From Enterococcus nangangensis (lineage in GTDB: Bacteria > Bacillota > Bacilli > Lactobacillales > Enterococcaceae), in contig NZ_BJDR01000009.1 of assembly GCF_005405245.1 (NCBI RefSeq), forward strand, positions 1-64,000: DNA of 64,000 nt. The letters run 5' to 3'. This document shows positions 55,286 to 63,671 of the stretch, one piece after another. The notes below the pieces were generated by a model. It searched no databases. It had not been told where the DNA came from and saw only the letters and a program-made list of their open reading frames with translations. Each line of letters starts with the position of its first letter. Position 1 is the stretch's first letter. A program made the translations under genes and the position numbers.

Positions 55286-56659
55286 TTAAGCAGCAGGTAA
55301 TTTTTTCCGCACGTTCCAAATGCTCCAAATACTAAAGAGCATTAAGCCAACCAGTAAGAGTCCACTGAAAAAGCCCCCCAGTTGGCTGCCTTTTTCAAAG
55401 GAAGTACTGCTAGCTTGACCGGCATTAATCACGGCCGCCACTACCGCCGTAGCGACAGCGCCAGTAAATTGCTGTAACGTGTTAAAGAGACTATTACCAG
55501 CGCCTGTACTTTCCTTAGCCAGCGCATTCATGCCTGTCGTAATGGCGTTACTATAGGAAAAACCTGCGCCAATTTGGAATAAGACATGACTAAAAATGAA
55601 CCATTGGACACCAGCCCCCAGATAAAGGGTGATGGTCAAACTAACACAACCACAAAAAGCAACGATGGCCCCGAAAAGCAAGGGCTTTTTCGGACCAATT
55701 TGATCTAAAACTTTACCGGCAATTGGTTGTAAGACAGCACCAATTAATGCCCCAGGAAGCATCGCCAAACCAGAGCTCGCTGCGTTTAAACCGCCAACGA
55801 TTTGCAAAAGATTGGGAATGATAAAAGAAATTCCTAAAAAGATGAATTGGTAAATTAAAAACGTCGCTAACAGATGGGCGAAAATTTTATTTTTTAGTAA
55901 AGCAAAAGCTAACAAAGGATGAGGATTCCGGCGATTTCCCCGTTGGAAAAGGTAGAAACTAAGGGCGCTAGCCGCCAACAAGAGTAAGCCCCAATAAGAA
56001 GATAAAAAGCTTAAGCCGCATAAAAAAGTTGTGAAGAAAAGAGCCAACCAAAAAGTGTTACCAAATTTTAAGACTCCACCGCCGGGAGCTTTGCGGTAAA
56101 TAAAAGTCGGTAAACCAATAACTAAAGACAGTAAGATTAAAGGAATTAAGAAAAAATAAATATAATGCCAGGTAAGATGATTCGTTAAGTATCCCCCATA
56201 ACTAGGGCCAATCGCCGGGGCGATGGAAGTAGCAAAGGTGCCTAAGCCCATCATCATGCCACGCTGCTTTAACGGAGCCTCCGTTAAAATGATTTGAAAC
56301 ATTAAAGGCAGCGCAATCCCGGTAGCAATCCCTTGCAAGAGTCGTCCACCTAATAGCCAATAAAAATTAGTCGCTAAAAAGTTCATGGTGACGCCAGCTA
56401 AAAATGAAAAGTTAGCGACTAAAAATAAAACTTTCGCCGGAACGTTTTTCAATAAGTAACCAGAGATGGGGACCGTAATGGCAATCATCAATAAGTAAAT
56501 GGTGGTGACCCACTGGACAGCTTGGGTGGCGATACCAAATTCCGCCATTAAGCTAGGAAAGGTGACGTTCATCGCCGTTTCGATTAAGACCCCACTAAAA
56601 GCCATAATGCCAGTCGCTAAGACGGCTAAGCCGACATTTTTTGTTTGTCGTTGTTCCAT
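55286..56659 (-). CDS. MFS drug-exporter-like transporter (DHA2/EmrB-QacA type)
   Basis: A 457-residue transporter with about 13-14 hydrophobic segments. It begins with the EmrB-like helix ending SGVLIETAMNVTFPSLM, then WVTTIYLLMIAITVPISGYLLKN, GRLLQGIATGIALPL and the motif C-like GPSYGGYLTNHLTWHYIYFF. These fit proton-driven drug exporters of the DHA2 group. The ATG at 56659 is used because GAGG lies 6 nt before it. No regulator gene is adjacent; the substrate is unknown. Confidence 0.9.
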   Translation of the reverse strand: MEQRQTKNVGLAVLATGIMAFSGVLIETAMNVTFPSLMAEFGIATQAVQWVTTIYLLMIAITVPISGYLLKNVPAKVLFLVANFSFLAGVTMNFLATNFYWLLGGRLLQGIATGIALPLMFQIILTEAPLKQRGMMMGLGTFATSIAPAIGPSYGGYLTNHLTWHYIYFFLIPLILLSLVIGLPTFIYRKAPGGGVLKFGNTFWLALFFTTFLCGLSFLSSYWGLLLLAASALSFYLFQRGNRRNPHPLLAFALLKNKIFAHLLATFLIYQFIFLGISFIIPNLLQIVGGLNAASSGLAMLPGALIGAVLQPIAGKVLDQIGPKKPLLFGAIVAFCGCVSLTITLYLGAGVQWFIFSHVLFQIGAGFSYSNAITTGMNALAKESTGAGNSLFNTLQQFTGAVATAVVAAVINAGQASSTSFEKGSQLGGFFSGLLLVGLMLFSIWSIWNVRKKLPAA

Positions 56660-56766
56660 GTTATACCTCATTTCTTTTTGTTTTCATTAAAAAGGGATGG
56701 TCGCCCGCGTACAGCAAAGGAGCCAGCAAAAAGCGCGTTGAAAATTTTTTTGTTGCATTTAAGGGC

Positions 56767-56802
56767 AAAAAAAGACGATTCCCGTATTCAATACGGGAAT
56801 CG
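56767..56802 (-). terminator. Terminator of nrdDG
   Basis: CGATTCCCGTAT (56776-56787) pairs with ATACGGGAATCG (56791-56802). On the minus strand it is followed by TCTTTTTTT. A second small hairpin (CACAGTC/GACTGTG) lies near 56818-56835. Confidence 0.85.
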
Positions 56803-56893
56803 CCTCTTGTCTCGACACAGTCTAATGACTGTGCATCTGTACGCATTACCTAAATCTATGTTACCTAATTTTTCGCTTACTGGCAAGAAAATT

Positions 56894-57496
56894 TTAAATC
56901 AAATCTTGTTTTTTAATTTGTTCAAATTGCCACTGGGCGTCGCGGAGCTTGTCCCACAAGACGACTTCGCCGGCAGCTTTTGATTTTTTGACATCAATAA
57001 TCCGTTGATTACTGGAGCCGCGGAATTGGAGACTGAGATTTTTTTTGCTTAGTTCAAAGCGGCCATCCACTAAGATATCGATTTTGTCCAAGAGTTCTAA
57101 TTTGTCGGGGGATTCTAACAACAGTTCGTCGTAGGTAAAGCCAGACCACGACCAGATGTCTTTTGTGTCGCCGTAAACTTCCCGGACTTTATCTACTACT
57201 GTTAAACAGACTTCCGTGTTTAAAAAAGGTTCGCCCCCTAATAAGGTTAAGCCTTGCACGTAGCTGTGAGCTAGATCAGCAATGATTCGCTCTAAAAGAT
57301 CGTTGGTGAAAGGTACGCCGTAGTTGAAATTTTGGACGGCTTGGTTGAAGCAACCTTCACAGGCAAAAAGGCAACCGGAAACGTATAAACTATTGCGCAC
57401 TCCTTCACCATCCACGAAGTTAAAAGGCTTATAGTCGGCAATTTTTTTCTTACTTAATACTTTGGCATCCCATTCTTGGGGCTTTGGATTACGCAT
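56894..57496 (-). CDS. nrdG: Anaerobic ribonucleotide reductase activating protein
   Basis: A 200-residue radical SAM enzyme that makes the glycyl radical on NrdD. The iron-sulfur motif is GCLFACEGCF (Cys42, 46, 49), and TLLGGEPFLN and DIWSWSGFTYDEL follow. The ATG at 57496 begins MRNPKPQEWDAKVLS, which matches Lactobacillales NrdG; a longer in-frame start at 57577 lies in the hairpin behind nrdD. The ribosome site is weak. It follows nrdD by about 100 nt on the same strand. Confidence 0.94.
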   Translation of the reverse strand: MRNPKPQEWDAKVLSKKKIADYKPFNFVDGEGVRNSLYVSGCLFACEGCFNQAVQNFNYGVPFTNDLLERIIADLAHSYVQGLTLLGGEPFLNTEVCLTVVDKVREVYGDTKDIWSWSGFTYDELLLESPDKLELLDKIDILVDGRFELSKKNLSLQFRGSSNQRIIDVKKSKAAGEVVLWDKLRDAQWQFEQIKKQDLI

Positions 57497-57550
57497 CTTA
57501 GGACCTACTTTCTCTAACTTAAGGGGCACAGCAGAAGCTGAGTTTAGATA

Positions 57551-57587
57551 AAGAGCTTGTGACAAAAGTCTTGTCATAAGCTCTTTT
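57551..57587 (-). terminator. Hairpin between nrdD and nrdG
   Basis: AAAGAGCTT-TGACAA pairs with TTGTCA-AAGCTCTTT around a short loop. The T-run on the minus strand is short, so it may be a partial terminator or a message-processing or stabilising stem that sets the NrdD to NrdG ratio. Confidence 0.5.
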
Positions 57588-57598
57588 TCCGATATTTT

Positions 57599-59791
57599 TT
57601 ATTTCATATGTTTCACACGAGCACTAATTTCTTTATGACGACCGTGAACCATTGGCCGTTGTTGTGGGTTACCCAGATACCCACAAGTTCGTTTTACCAC
57701 GTCACAGCTTTTAGGATCATGATTGCCGCAATTAGGACATTCAAAACCACGCTCTGTTGGTGTGAAGTCACCTTCAAAGCCACATGCGTAACATTTATCA
57801 ATTGGAGTATTGGTCCCAAGATAGCCGATCCGGTCGTAAGCAAAGTCCCAAACGGCTTCTAAAGCTTTAGGATTTTGTTGTAAGACAGGGTACTCGCAGT
57901 AGTGAATGAAACCACCGGAAGTATAAGGCGCATAATCTTTTTCAAATTCCAATTTTTCAAACGGTGTTGGATTTTTCCGCACGTCATAATGGAAAGAATT
58001 TGTATAGTATTCTTTATCGGTAATGTCTTTGACTAACCCAAATTTTTGCGTATCTAGACGACAGAAGCGATCGGTTAAAGACTCTGAAGGCGTAGAATAA
58101 ACAGAAAAATGGTAGCCATATTCATCCCCCCAAGCATCTGCATGGGCTTTTAAGGATTTCATAATGGTTAAGGTAAATTCTTTAGCCAGTGGATTATTTT
58201 CCCACTCGCCGCCAAAAAATTCAGTGGCTACTTCATATAGTCCGATATAACCAAGGGAAACGGTTGCTCGGCGATTTTTAAAGAGCTGGTCGACATTGTC
58301 CTTGGCGCCAAGACGTTCGCCAAAAGCACCGTTCATATATAAAATAGGAGCATTTTCCGGCATGGCTTCTTTGACCCGTTTTACCCGGTAAACTAAAGCG
58401 TCTTTGACAATTTGTAAGCGATCTTCTAAAATGCTCCAAAATTTGTCCACATCGCCTTTGGACTCCATGGCAATCCGCGGTAAGTTTAAAGTCACGACGC
58501 CTAAATTCATTCGCCCGGAATTTACTTCTTCACCTTTTTCATTCCACCAGCCTTGTAAAAAGCTGCGGCAACCCATGGGTGCTTTAAAACTACCAGTCAA
58601 TTGGACAATTTTATCGTAGCTTAAAATGTCCGGATACATTCTTTTGGTGGCGCATTCCAAAGCTAATTGTTTCACATCATAATTGGGGTCAGTAGGCGCT
58701 AAGTTTAAGCCGCGTTTTAAAGTAAAGACCAGTTTAGGGAAGATGGCGGTTCTTTTTTCTGAACCTAAACCATTAATTCGGTTTTGTAAAATCGCTTTTT
58801 GGATTTCCCGTTCAAACCAGCTAGTGCCTAAACCAAAACCAAACGTCGTGAAAGGAGTTTGCCCGTTGGAAGTAAATAAGGTATTGATTTCGTACTCTAG
58901 AGATTGCATCGCGTCAAAAATATCTTTTTGCGTTTTATTCTTGGCAAATTCTTCCCATTTGTCTGGATTTTCAATCCAAGCTTTGGCATCGCGATAATGT
59001 TTTTGGTAGTTTAACTCCGCATAAGGTGCTAAGACTTCATCAATCCGGTCAGCCGAACAACCGCCGTATTGACTGGAAGCCACGTTGGCAATGATTTGCG
59101 AAACTTGAGCGGCTGCTGTTTGAATGGATTTAGGCGATTCGACTTCGGCGTTACCGATTTTAAAACCGTCTTGTAACATCCCTTTAAAATTAATTAGGCA
59201 GCAGTTGGTCATGGGGGTGTAAGGATGATAATCTAAATCGTGGTAGTGAATGTCACCTTTTTGGTGAGCATTAGCCACGTGAGGGGGTAACATTTTTAAC
59301 CCGATGGATTTTCCCACAATCCCGGCGGTTAAATCTCGTTGCGTGTTAAAAACGTTGGCATCTTTATTGGCGTTTTCGTTGACGACGGATTGGTCTTTTT
59401 CCAAAAGCTGACCAATGGTAAAATTAATGTCGGTAGCTTTGGAACGGGAGAAGTCGCGGCGTGTGCGATAATTAATATATTCTTCAGCTAAATCGTATTC
59501 CCCTTGTTCCAGCAAGGTGTGTTCCACGATATTTTGAATTTCATAAATTTTAACATTTTTTTCAAAACGTTCGGCGATTTCTTGATCCACCCGTTGGACG
59601 ATATTTTGAATCCGTTTATGGGTAACCGGATCAATGGTGCCCCGGATTTTTTTCTCCGCTTTAAGTAAGGCATCGTAAATTTTTTCATCATCAAAAGGAA
59701 CCAAACGGCCATCGCGTTTCACGGTTTGTAAATTTTCTAAGGCTGAATGGTGTTGATTCGTATTTTGTGGATTAGCATCTAACTGTAACAT
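57599..59791 (-). CDS. nrdD: Anaerobic ribonucleoside-triphosphate reductase
   Basis: A 730-residue class III reductase that makes deoxynucleotides without oxygen. The N-terminal ATP-cone (KRDGRLVPFDDEKIYDALLK, about 22-110) is followed by the barrel (SQYGGCSADRIDEVL and others). The zinc cysteines are in CYACGFEGDF with CPNCGNHD, and the glycyl radical site is RTCGYLG near the end (Gly704). The ATG at 59791 follows AAAGGAGG; a longer in-frame start at 59851 lies upstream of the predicted transcription start. NrdR-type boxes lie upstream. Confidence 0.97.
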   Translation of the reverse strand: MLQLDANPQNTNQHHSALENLQTVKRDGRLVPFDDEKIYDALLKAEKKIRGTIDPVTHKRIQNIVQRVDQEIAERFEKNVKIYEIQNIVEHTLLEQGEYDLAEEYINYRTRRDFSRSKATDINFTIGQLLEKDQSVVNENANKDANVFNTQRDLTAGIVGKSIGLKMLPPHVANAHQKGDIHYHDLDYHPYTPMTNCCLINFKGMLQDGFKIGNAEVESPKSIQTAAAQVSQIIANVASSQYGGCSADRIDEVLAPYAELNYQKHYRDAKAWIENPDKWEEFAKNKTQKDIFDAMQSLEYEINTLFTSNGQTPFTTFGFGLGTSWFEREIQKAILQNRINGLGSEKRTAIFPKLVFTLKRGLNLAPTDPNYDVKQLALECATKRMYPDILSYDKIVQLTGSFKAPMGCRSFLQGWWNEKGEEVNSGRMNLGVVTLNLPRIAMESKGDVDKFWSILEDRLQIVKDALVYRVKRVKEAMPENAPILYMNGAFGERLGAKDNVDQLFKNRRATVSLGYIGLYEVATEFFGGEWENNPLAKEFTLTIMKSLKAHADAWGDEYGYHFSVYSTPSESLTDRFCRLDTQKFGLVKDITDKEYYTNSFHYDVRKNPTPFEKLEFEKDYAPYTSGGFIHYCEYPVLQQNPKALEAVWDFAYDRIGYLGTNTPIDKCYACGFEGDFTPTERGFECPNCGNHDPKSCDVVKRTCGYLGNPQQRPMVHGRHKEISARVKHMK

Positions 59792-59822
59792 GGGAAGTCC
59801 TCCTTTAAGCTTTTCAATGGAT

Positions 59823-59851
59823 ATTCTATCGCATCCTGGATCTTTAAGCAA
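59823..59851 (-). promoter_or_regulatory. Promoter of nrdDG
   Basis: On the minus strand TTGCTT (59851-59846), 17 nt and TAGAAT (59828-59823). Confidence 0.7.
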
Positions 59852-59906
59852 TCAATATCTTGTACCTATTTCAAAAACCTCCCCTTATTAAATCTATATA
59901 TAGTGT
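59851..59906. promoter_or_regulatory. Two NrdR-type boxes upstream of nrdD
   Basis: ACACTATATATAGAT (minus strand, 59906-59892) fits the NrdR consensus closely. A weaker ACAAGATATTGAT (about 59863-59851) overlaps the -35. The centres are about 42 bp, or four helical turns, apart. Confidence 0.65.
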
Positions 59907-60065
59907 ATAATTTTCAAGGGAATTTGTATGAAAGCAGATTTTCACTTGCCTATCCATTTGAATAAGCAGGATAAAATAAGCAAAAAATTTTTATTCTAAT
60001 TTTTTTAGTTCGTCAGCGCAATTTTAAAGAGAAATAGGTAAAATGAAAGAAAGGAGGCAAACAAG

Positions 60066-60812
60066 ATGAATATTTTAACCGGTGAACATCTCCTGAAATT
60101 TTATGGCGGTACGCAGGAACGCCAACAAATTATCAATAATATTTCTTTACAAGTTGCCAGCGGTGAATTTTTTGGCATTATGGGTCCTAGTGGTGCCGGC
60201 AAGACGACCCTTTTAAAAATACTTTCCACGATGGAACGGCCCAGTGCCGGCTATGTTTATTTTAAGGGGCAGGAAATTACTAATTTGAAAGAGCCCCAGC
60301 TCAATTATTTACGCAATCAAAGTTTTGGTTTTATTTTTCAGGATTTTAATCTGATTTCTTCTTTAAACGTCCAAGATAATATTGCGTTGCCTTTAGTGAT
60401 TGCCAAAAAAAGTAGTAGCGAAATTAGTCGGCGTGTTGAAGAAGTGGCACGACTACTAGGGATTCAGCAACTACTAACTTTTTTACCGGAACAAATTTCT
60501 ATTGGTCAACGCCAACGGGTAGCTGCCGCTCGAGCTATGATTAATCGCCCAGAAATTATTTTTGCCGATGAACCTACTGGCTCTTTAGATTCCAGAAACG
60601 CTACGGAGTTGTTGCAGTACTTAACCAAGATTAACCAAGAAGAAGGGACCACAATTATTTTAGTGACCCACGATCCTTTTACCGCCAGTTATTGCCAGCG
60701 CATTATGTTCATTAAAGACCACGGCATTTTTGCGGAATTAATTCGCGCTGGGACGCGCCAAGAATTTTTCAAAAAGGTAATTCAGATGCAAGCCGCGATT
60801 GGGGGGGAATAA
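60066..60812 (+). CDS. ABC transporter ATPase, BceA-like
   Basis: A 248-residue ATPase of the LolD/BceA group. Walker A is GPSGAGKTT, Walker B is IIFADEPTGSLDS, the switch His is in LVTHDPFTASYC, and the signature reads ISIGQRQRV instead of LSGGQ, a noticeable departure. It pairs with the large BceB-like permease directly behind it. BceAB-type transporters usually protect against or sense peptide antibiotics. The ATG follows AAAGGAGGC. No histidine kinase or response regulator gene is adjacent. Confidence 0.92.
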   Translation: MNILTGEHLLKFYGGTQERQQIINNISLQVASGEFFGIMGPSGAGKTTLLKILSTMERPSAGYVYFKGQEITNLKEPQLNYLRNQSFGFIFQDFNLISSLNVQDNIALPLVIAKKSSSEISRRVEEVARLLGIQQLLTFLPEQISIGQRQRVAAARAMINRPEIIFADEPTGSLDSRNATELLQYLTKINQEEGTTIILVTHDPFTASYCQRIMFIKDHGIFAELIRAGTRQEFFKKVIQMQAAIGGE

Positions 60813-60813
60813 G

Positions 60814-62832
60814 ATGCTGAAAATGTGGCTAAAGACCGCCCGCTCACGTTTAAAAGAATATGTCGTTTTTTTCTTATGTGTTACCGGGGCGGTTACTCTG
60901 TATTACGGCTTTTCAGCCATCCAGCGCAATTTCAATTTGGTCCAGCGTCTTTCGCGAGATGTGCGCACCGATATGCTACTCTCCTTAGCTAACTTAGGAG
61001 TCGTTTTTTTACTTTTTACTTTTTTATTATTGGCACTGCCTTTTTTTCTCGTTTCCCAACAAAAAGATTTTAAAATTTTTCTTGCGCTAGGGGTCCAGCG
61101 TAGCCAACTCATTTTCTATTCTTTTTTGGAAAACAGTTTATTATTAACGGCGGCTTTTGTCACCGGCACGGTAGTGGGAATTTTTTTGTCAAAACTTTTG
61201 GGACAAATTCTCGTCCATTTGATGGGCTTAACCCTCACTATTCATTATCTTTTTTCCTGGCCCACCATTGTTGCCTTAGCCTGGCTCTTACTGGTGCTGG
61301 ATTTAATTGTCGCTTTACGGAATTCTTGGAGCATTTGGCGTATCAAGGGGGAATTGAGTGGGCGGGGCTTAAAAAAAGTTCATCCTTGGTGGCAAGCTAC
61401 CTTAGGGGTGTTAGGTGTCGGCGCACTACTTGTCGGTTATGGTTTAGCTTTACGTTTAAGCTGGCTTATTAATTTGGCGAACGATCATCCTGATTTAACT
61501 TTATTGGCTTTATTTTTACCTTTAATCATCTTTGGCAGCTGTCTAGTGGGGACTTTTCTGATAGTGCGCCAACTGTTGCCTTTTATTTTAAATGTGTTGA
61601 GTAACAAGGCAACTTTTTATTATCGAGGACTGCGCTTAATGATTGTCGGCAATCTCAACGGTCAGTTTCGCAGTACCGGCAATACCTTGGCTTTGGTGGC
61701 CATTTTAATGGGCATCGCTTTAAGTTTAATGGGCGGTGCAGGCAGTCTGTATGCAATTGATCATCAATATTTGCAACAGGAAACCTCGATGGACTACCAG
61801 GTGGCGGGGGAAGAGCAGGCCGACTTTGTCCAACTATTGGCGGAACACCACTTAACTTTAAAGACAACTTTAACCACTGCTTTTAAAGCGACTGGGGCGC
61901 AGTATCACATTCGTTTTGGTCAAGAAAAAGAACAAACCAGCCATTTGGTGAGTTTGCTCTCCTTGAGTAGCTATCAAGCCTTGAGTCAAGTGAATACAAA
62001 TTTACCGGAAATTCAGACGCTAGCGCCTAATGAAGTTGTCTTTTTAAAAAGTCAAGGGATTCCTTTTGGTGCCGAGCGCTTGGCTAGTAGTGCGTTAACT
62101 CTTTTAGGAGGGACGCCTTTAGTGATTAGTACACAGCTTACTGATAATCTTGGAAACAAAGAATTGCGATATAATCAGCCTACGCTGGTGGTGAGTGATG
62201 CGGTTTGGGAAAAGGCACCAGGTGTTGCTTATCAAGTTGCCTCCAGTACACTAGGAAAAAATAGTTCCCAGCAAGCGGCCATGGGGGAAAAGGTGGCGGA
62301 TAGTTTTCAGACTAAGTGGACGGATCCTTTGGTGGTGGATTTACAAAATATTGAAACAGGTTCCGTTACTCGGGCAGAGGGGCAAACGACGAATCTGCAA
62401 CAACCACTAGTCTACCGTACTAACTTTGGCAGTCGTTTCTTGACCCGGCGTTCCTTTAAAGCGACTTCGGGGATTTTGATTTACTTGACGGGATTTTTAG
62501 GGCTCATCTTTTTCATCGCCACAGGAAGTATTATCATGTTGCGCCAATTAGGTTTAGCCAAAAATCAGCGAGAGACTTACCAAACTTTAAAATTATTAGG
62601 TGTGGCGGAAGCTAGCATTAAAAAAAGTGTCTTTTTTACTAACGCGCTAATTTTTTTATTGCCAGTGGTTTTAGGGGCAGTCCACGCTTTCTTTGCCCTT
62701 AACATCTATTATCAATTTGTTGTTTTTTTACCAGAGACGGTGAGTTTGTCCTTATGGGGCAGCGGTCTGGTGGTTTACGTCTTGCTTTATTGGCTAACTA
62801 GTGTCCACGCTTATCGTTGGCAAAAAAAATAG
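60814..62832 (+). CDS. ABC transporter permease, BceB/FtsX-like
   Basis: A 672-residue membrane protein with about ten helices. The first helix (about 15-35) is followed by an FtsX-type group (LLFTFLLLALPFFLVSQQKDFKIFLALG). A large outside domain of about 220 residues (roughly 310-550) follows, then a second FtsX-like group (ITGSIIMLRQLGLAKNQRETYQTLKLLG-like). That domain plan is typical of BceB permeases in peptide-antibiotic resistance. The ATG at 60814 follows GGGGGGAAT at the end of the ATPase gene. Only a weak terminator-like hairpin follows. Confidence 0.88.
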   Translation: MLKMWLKTARSRLKEYVVFFLCVTGAVTLYYGFSAIQRNFNLVQRLSRDVRTDMLLSLANLGVVFLLFTFLLLALPFFLVSQQKDFKIFLALGVQRSQLIFYSFLENSLLLTAAFVTGTVVGIFLSKLLGQILVHLMGLTLTIHYLFSWPTIVALAWLLLVLDLIVALRNSWSIWRIKGELSGRGLKKVHPWWQATLGVLGVGALLVGYGLALRLSWLINLANDHPDLTLLALFLPLIIFGSCLVGTFLIVRQLLPFILNVLSNKATFYYRGLRLMIVGNLNGQFRSTGNTLALVAILMGIALSLMGGAGSLYAIDHQYLQQETSMDYQVAGEEQADFVQLLAEHHLTLKTTLTTAFKATGAQYHIRFGQEKEQTSHLVSLLSLSSYQALSQVNTNLPEIQTLAPNEVVFLKSQGIPFGAERLASSALTLLGGTPLVISTQLTDNLGNKELRYNQPTLVVSDAVWEKAPGVAYQVASSTLGKNSSQQAAMGEKVADSFQTKWTDPLVVDLQNIETGSVTRAEGQTTNLQQPLVYRTNFGSRFLTRRSFKATSGILIYLTGFLGLIFFIATGSIIMLRQLGLAKNQRETYQTLKLLGVAEASIKKSVFFTNALIFLLPVVLGAVHAFFALNIYYQFVVFLPETVSLSLWGSGLVVYVLLYWLTSVHAYRWQKK

Positions 62833-62866
62833 TAGGGGCTTTCTCTTTAATTTAAGCCCTCGCTTT

Positions 62867-62875
62867 TGCTATACT
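62867..62875 (+). promoter_or_regulatory. Extended -10 promoter of the metallo-beta-lactamase-fold gene
   Basis: TGCTATACT lies about 38 nt before the TTG start at 62914. A weak AGGGGCTT/AAGCCCT stem just upstream may end bceB-like transcription. Confidence 0.6.
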
Positions 62876-62913
62876 AAAGCTGTTGTAAAGACACTAGATA
62901 GGGGAGTGATTTT

Positions 62914-63653
62914 TTGGAGCTTACAGTTTTAGGGTTTTGGGGCGGCTTTAGCTATCAAGATAGTGGCACCACCTCCTTTTTATTAAAATCAGGAGACTTC
63001 ATTTGCTGATTGATTGCGGCAGTGAGGCCCTCAATAGTTTGCAGCATCATTTAGATCCTTTGCAGTTAGATGCGGTAATTTTGAGTCATTACCATCATGA
63101 CCATATTGCCGACTTAGGTGTATTACAGTATTATCGCCAACTTTTTCCCACGGCAGAAGACGTGCCGTTGTTACCCATTTATGGGCACACAGAAGACGCG
63201 GAGCATTTTGCTCAGTTAAGCTTGGCCGGCGTTAGTGTGGGGAAAGGCTATGACCCGCAAGAGACCTTAGAAGTGGGTCCCTTTGCCATCACCTTTATGA
63301 AAACGATACATCCTGTCGTTTGTTATGCTATGCGCATTGAAGAAAAAGCAACTGGTAAAGTCTTGTGCTTTACTGGCGATTCCGGTTACCTTGCTAGCTT
63401 TGTTGAATTTGCCAAAAACAGCGATATCTTTTTAGCAGACACGTATTTATTTAATGGTCATGAAAGACATCACGCCCATTTTACCGCAGGGGAAGCGGGA
63501 GCTCTGGCTAAAGCGGCCCATTGTCAAAAATTAGTCTTGACTCATTTACCACAAGTGGGGGACTTGACGCAGTTACAAGCCCAAGCGCAAGCAGCGGCCG
63601 GACCAGCAATCTTAGTCGCCTTAGCGCAAAAAAATTTAAAAATAAATATTTAG
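62914..63653 (+). pseudogene. Metallo-beta-lactamase-fold hydrolase gene with a one-base frameshift
   Basis: TTG 62914 follows GGGGAG and begins ELTVLGFWGGFSYQDSG, the start of YhfI-type MBL-fold hydrolases. The frame meets TGA at 63007 after SGDF. The rest continues in the next frame as LLIDCGSEAL and carries the metal motif HYHHDHIADL, the CFTGDSGY Asp and a late LVLTHLPQ His. One lost base at 63001-63002 explains it; restored length would be about 246 residues. The 3' part could be made from TTG 63003 but would lack the first strands. A sequencing error is possible. Confidence 0.78.
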
Positions 63654-63671
63654 AAAGCTCAGGTGAAATCC

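Noticed and set aside
56645-56983. Plus-strand open frames between the MFS gene and nrdG
   Set aside because: They cross the nrdDG terminator hairpin and both flanking genes in antisense; no start signals.
62914-63653. Programmed ribosomal frameshift in the MBL-fold gene
   Set aside because: No classic slippery heptamer with a following stem was seen; a simple one-base loss is sufficient.
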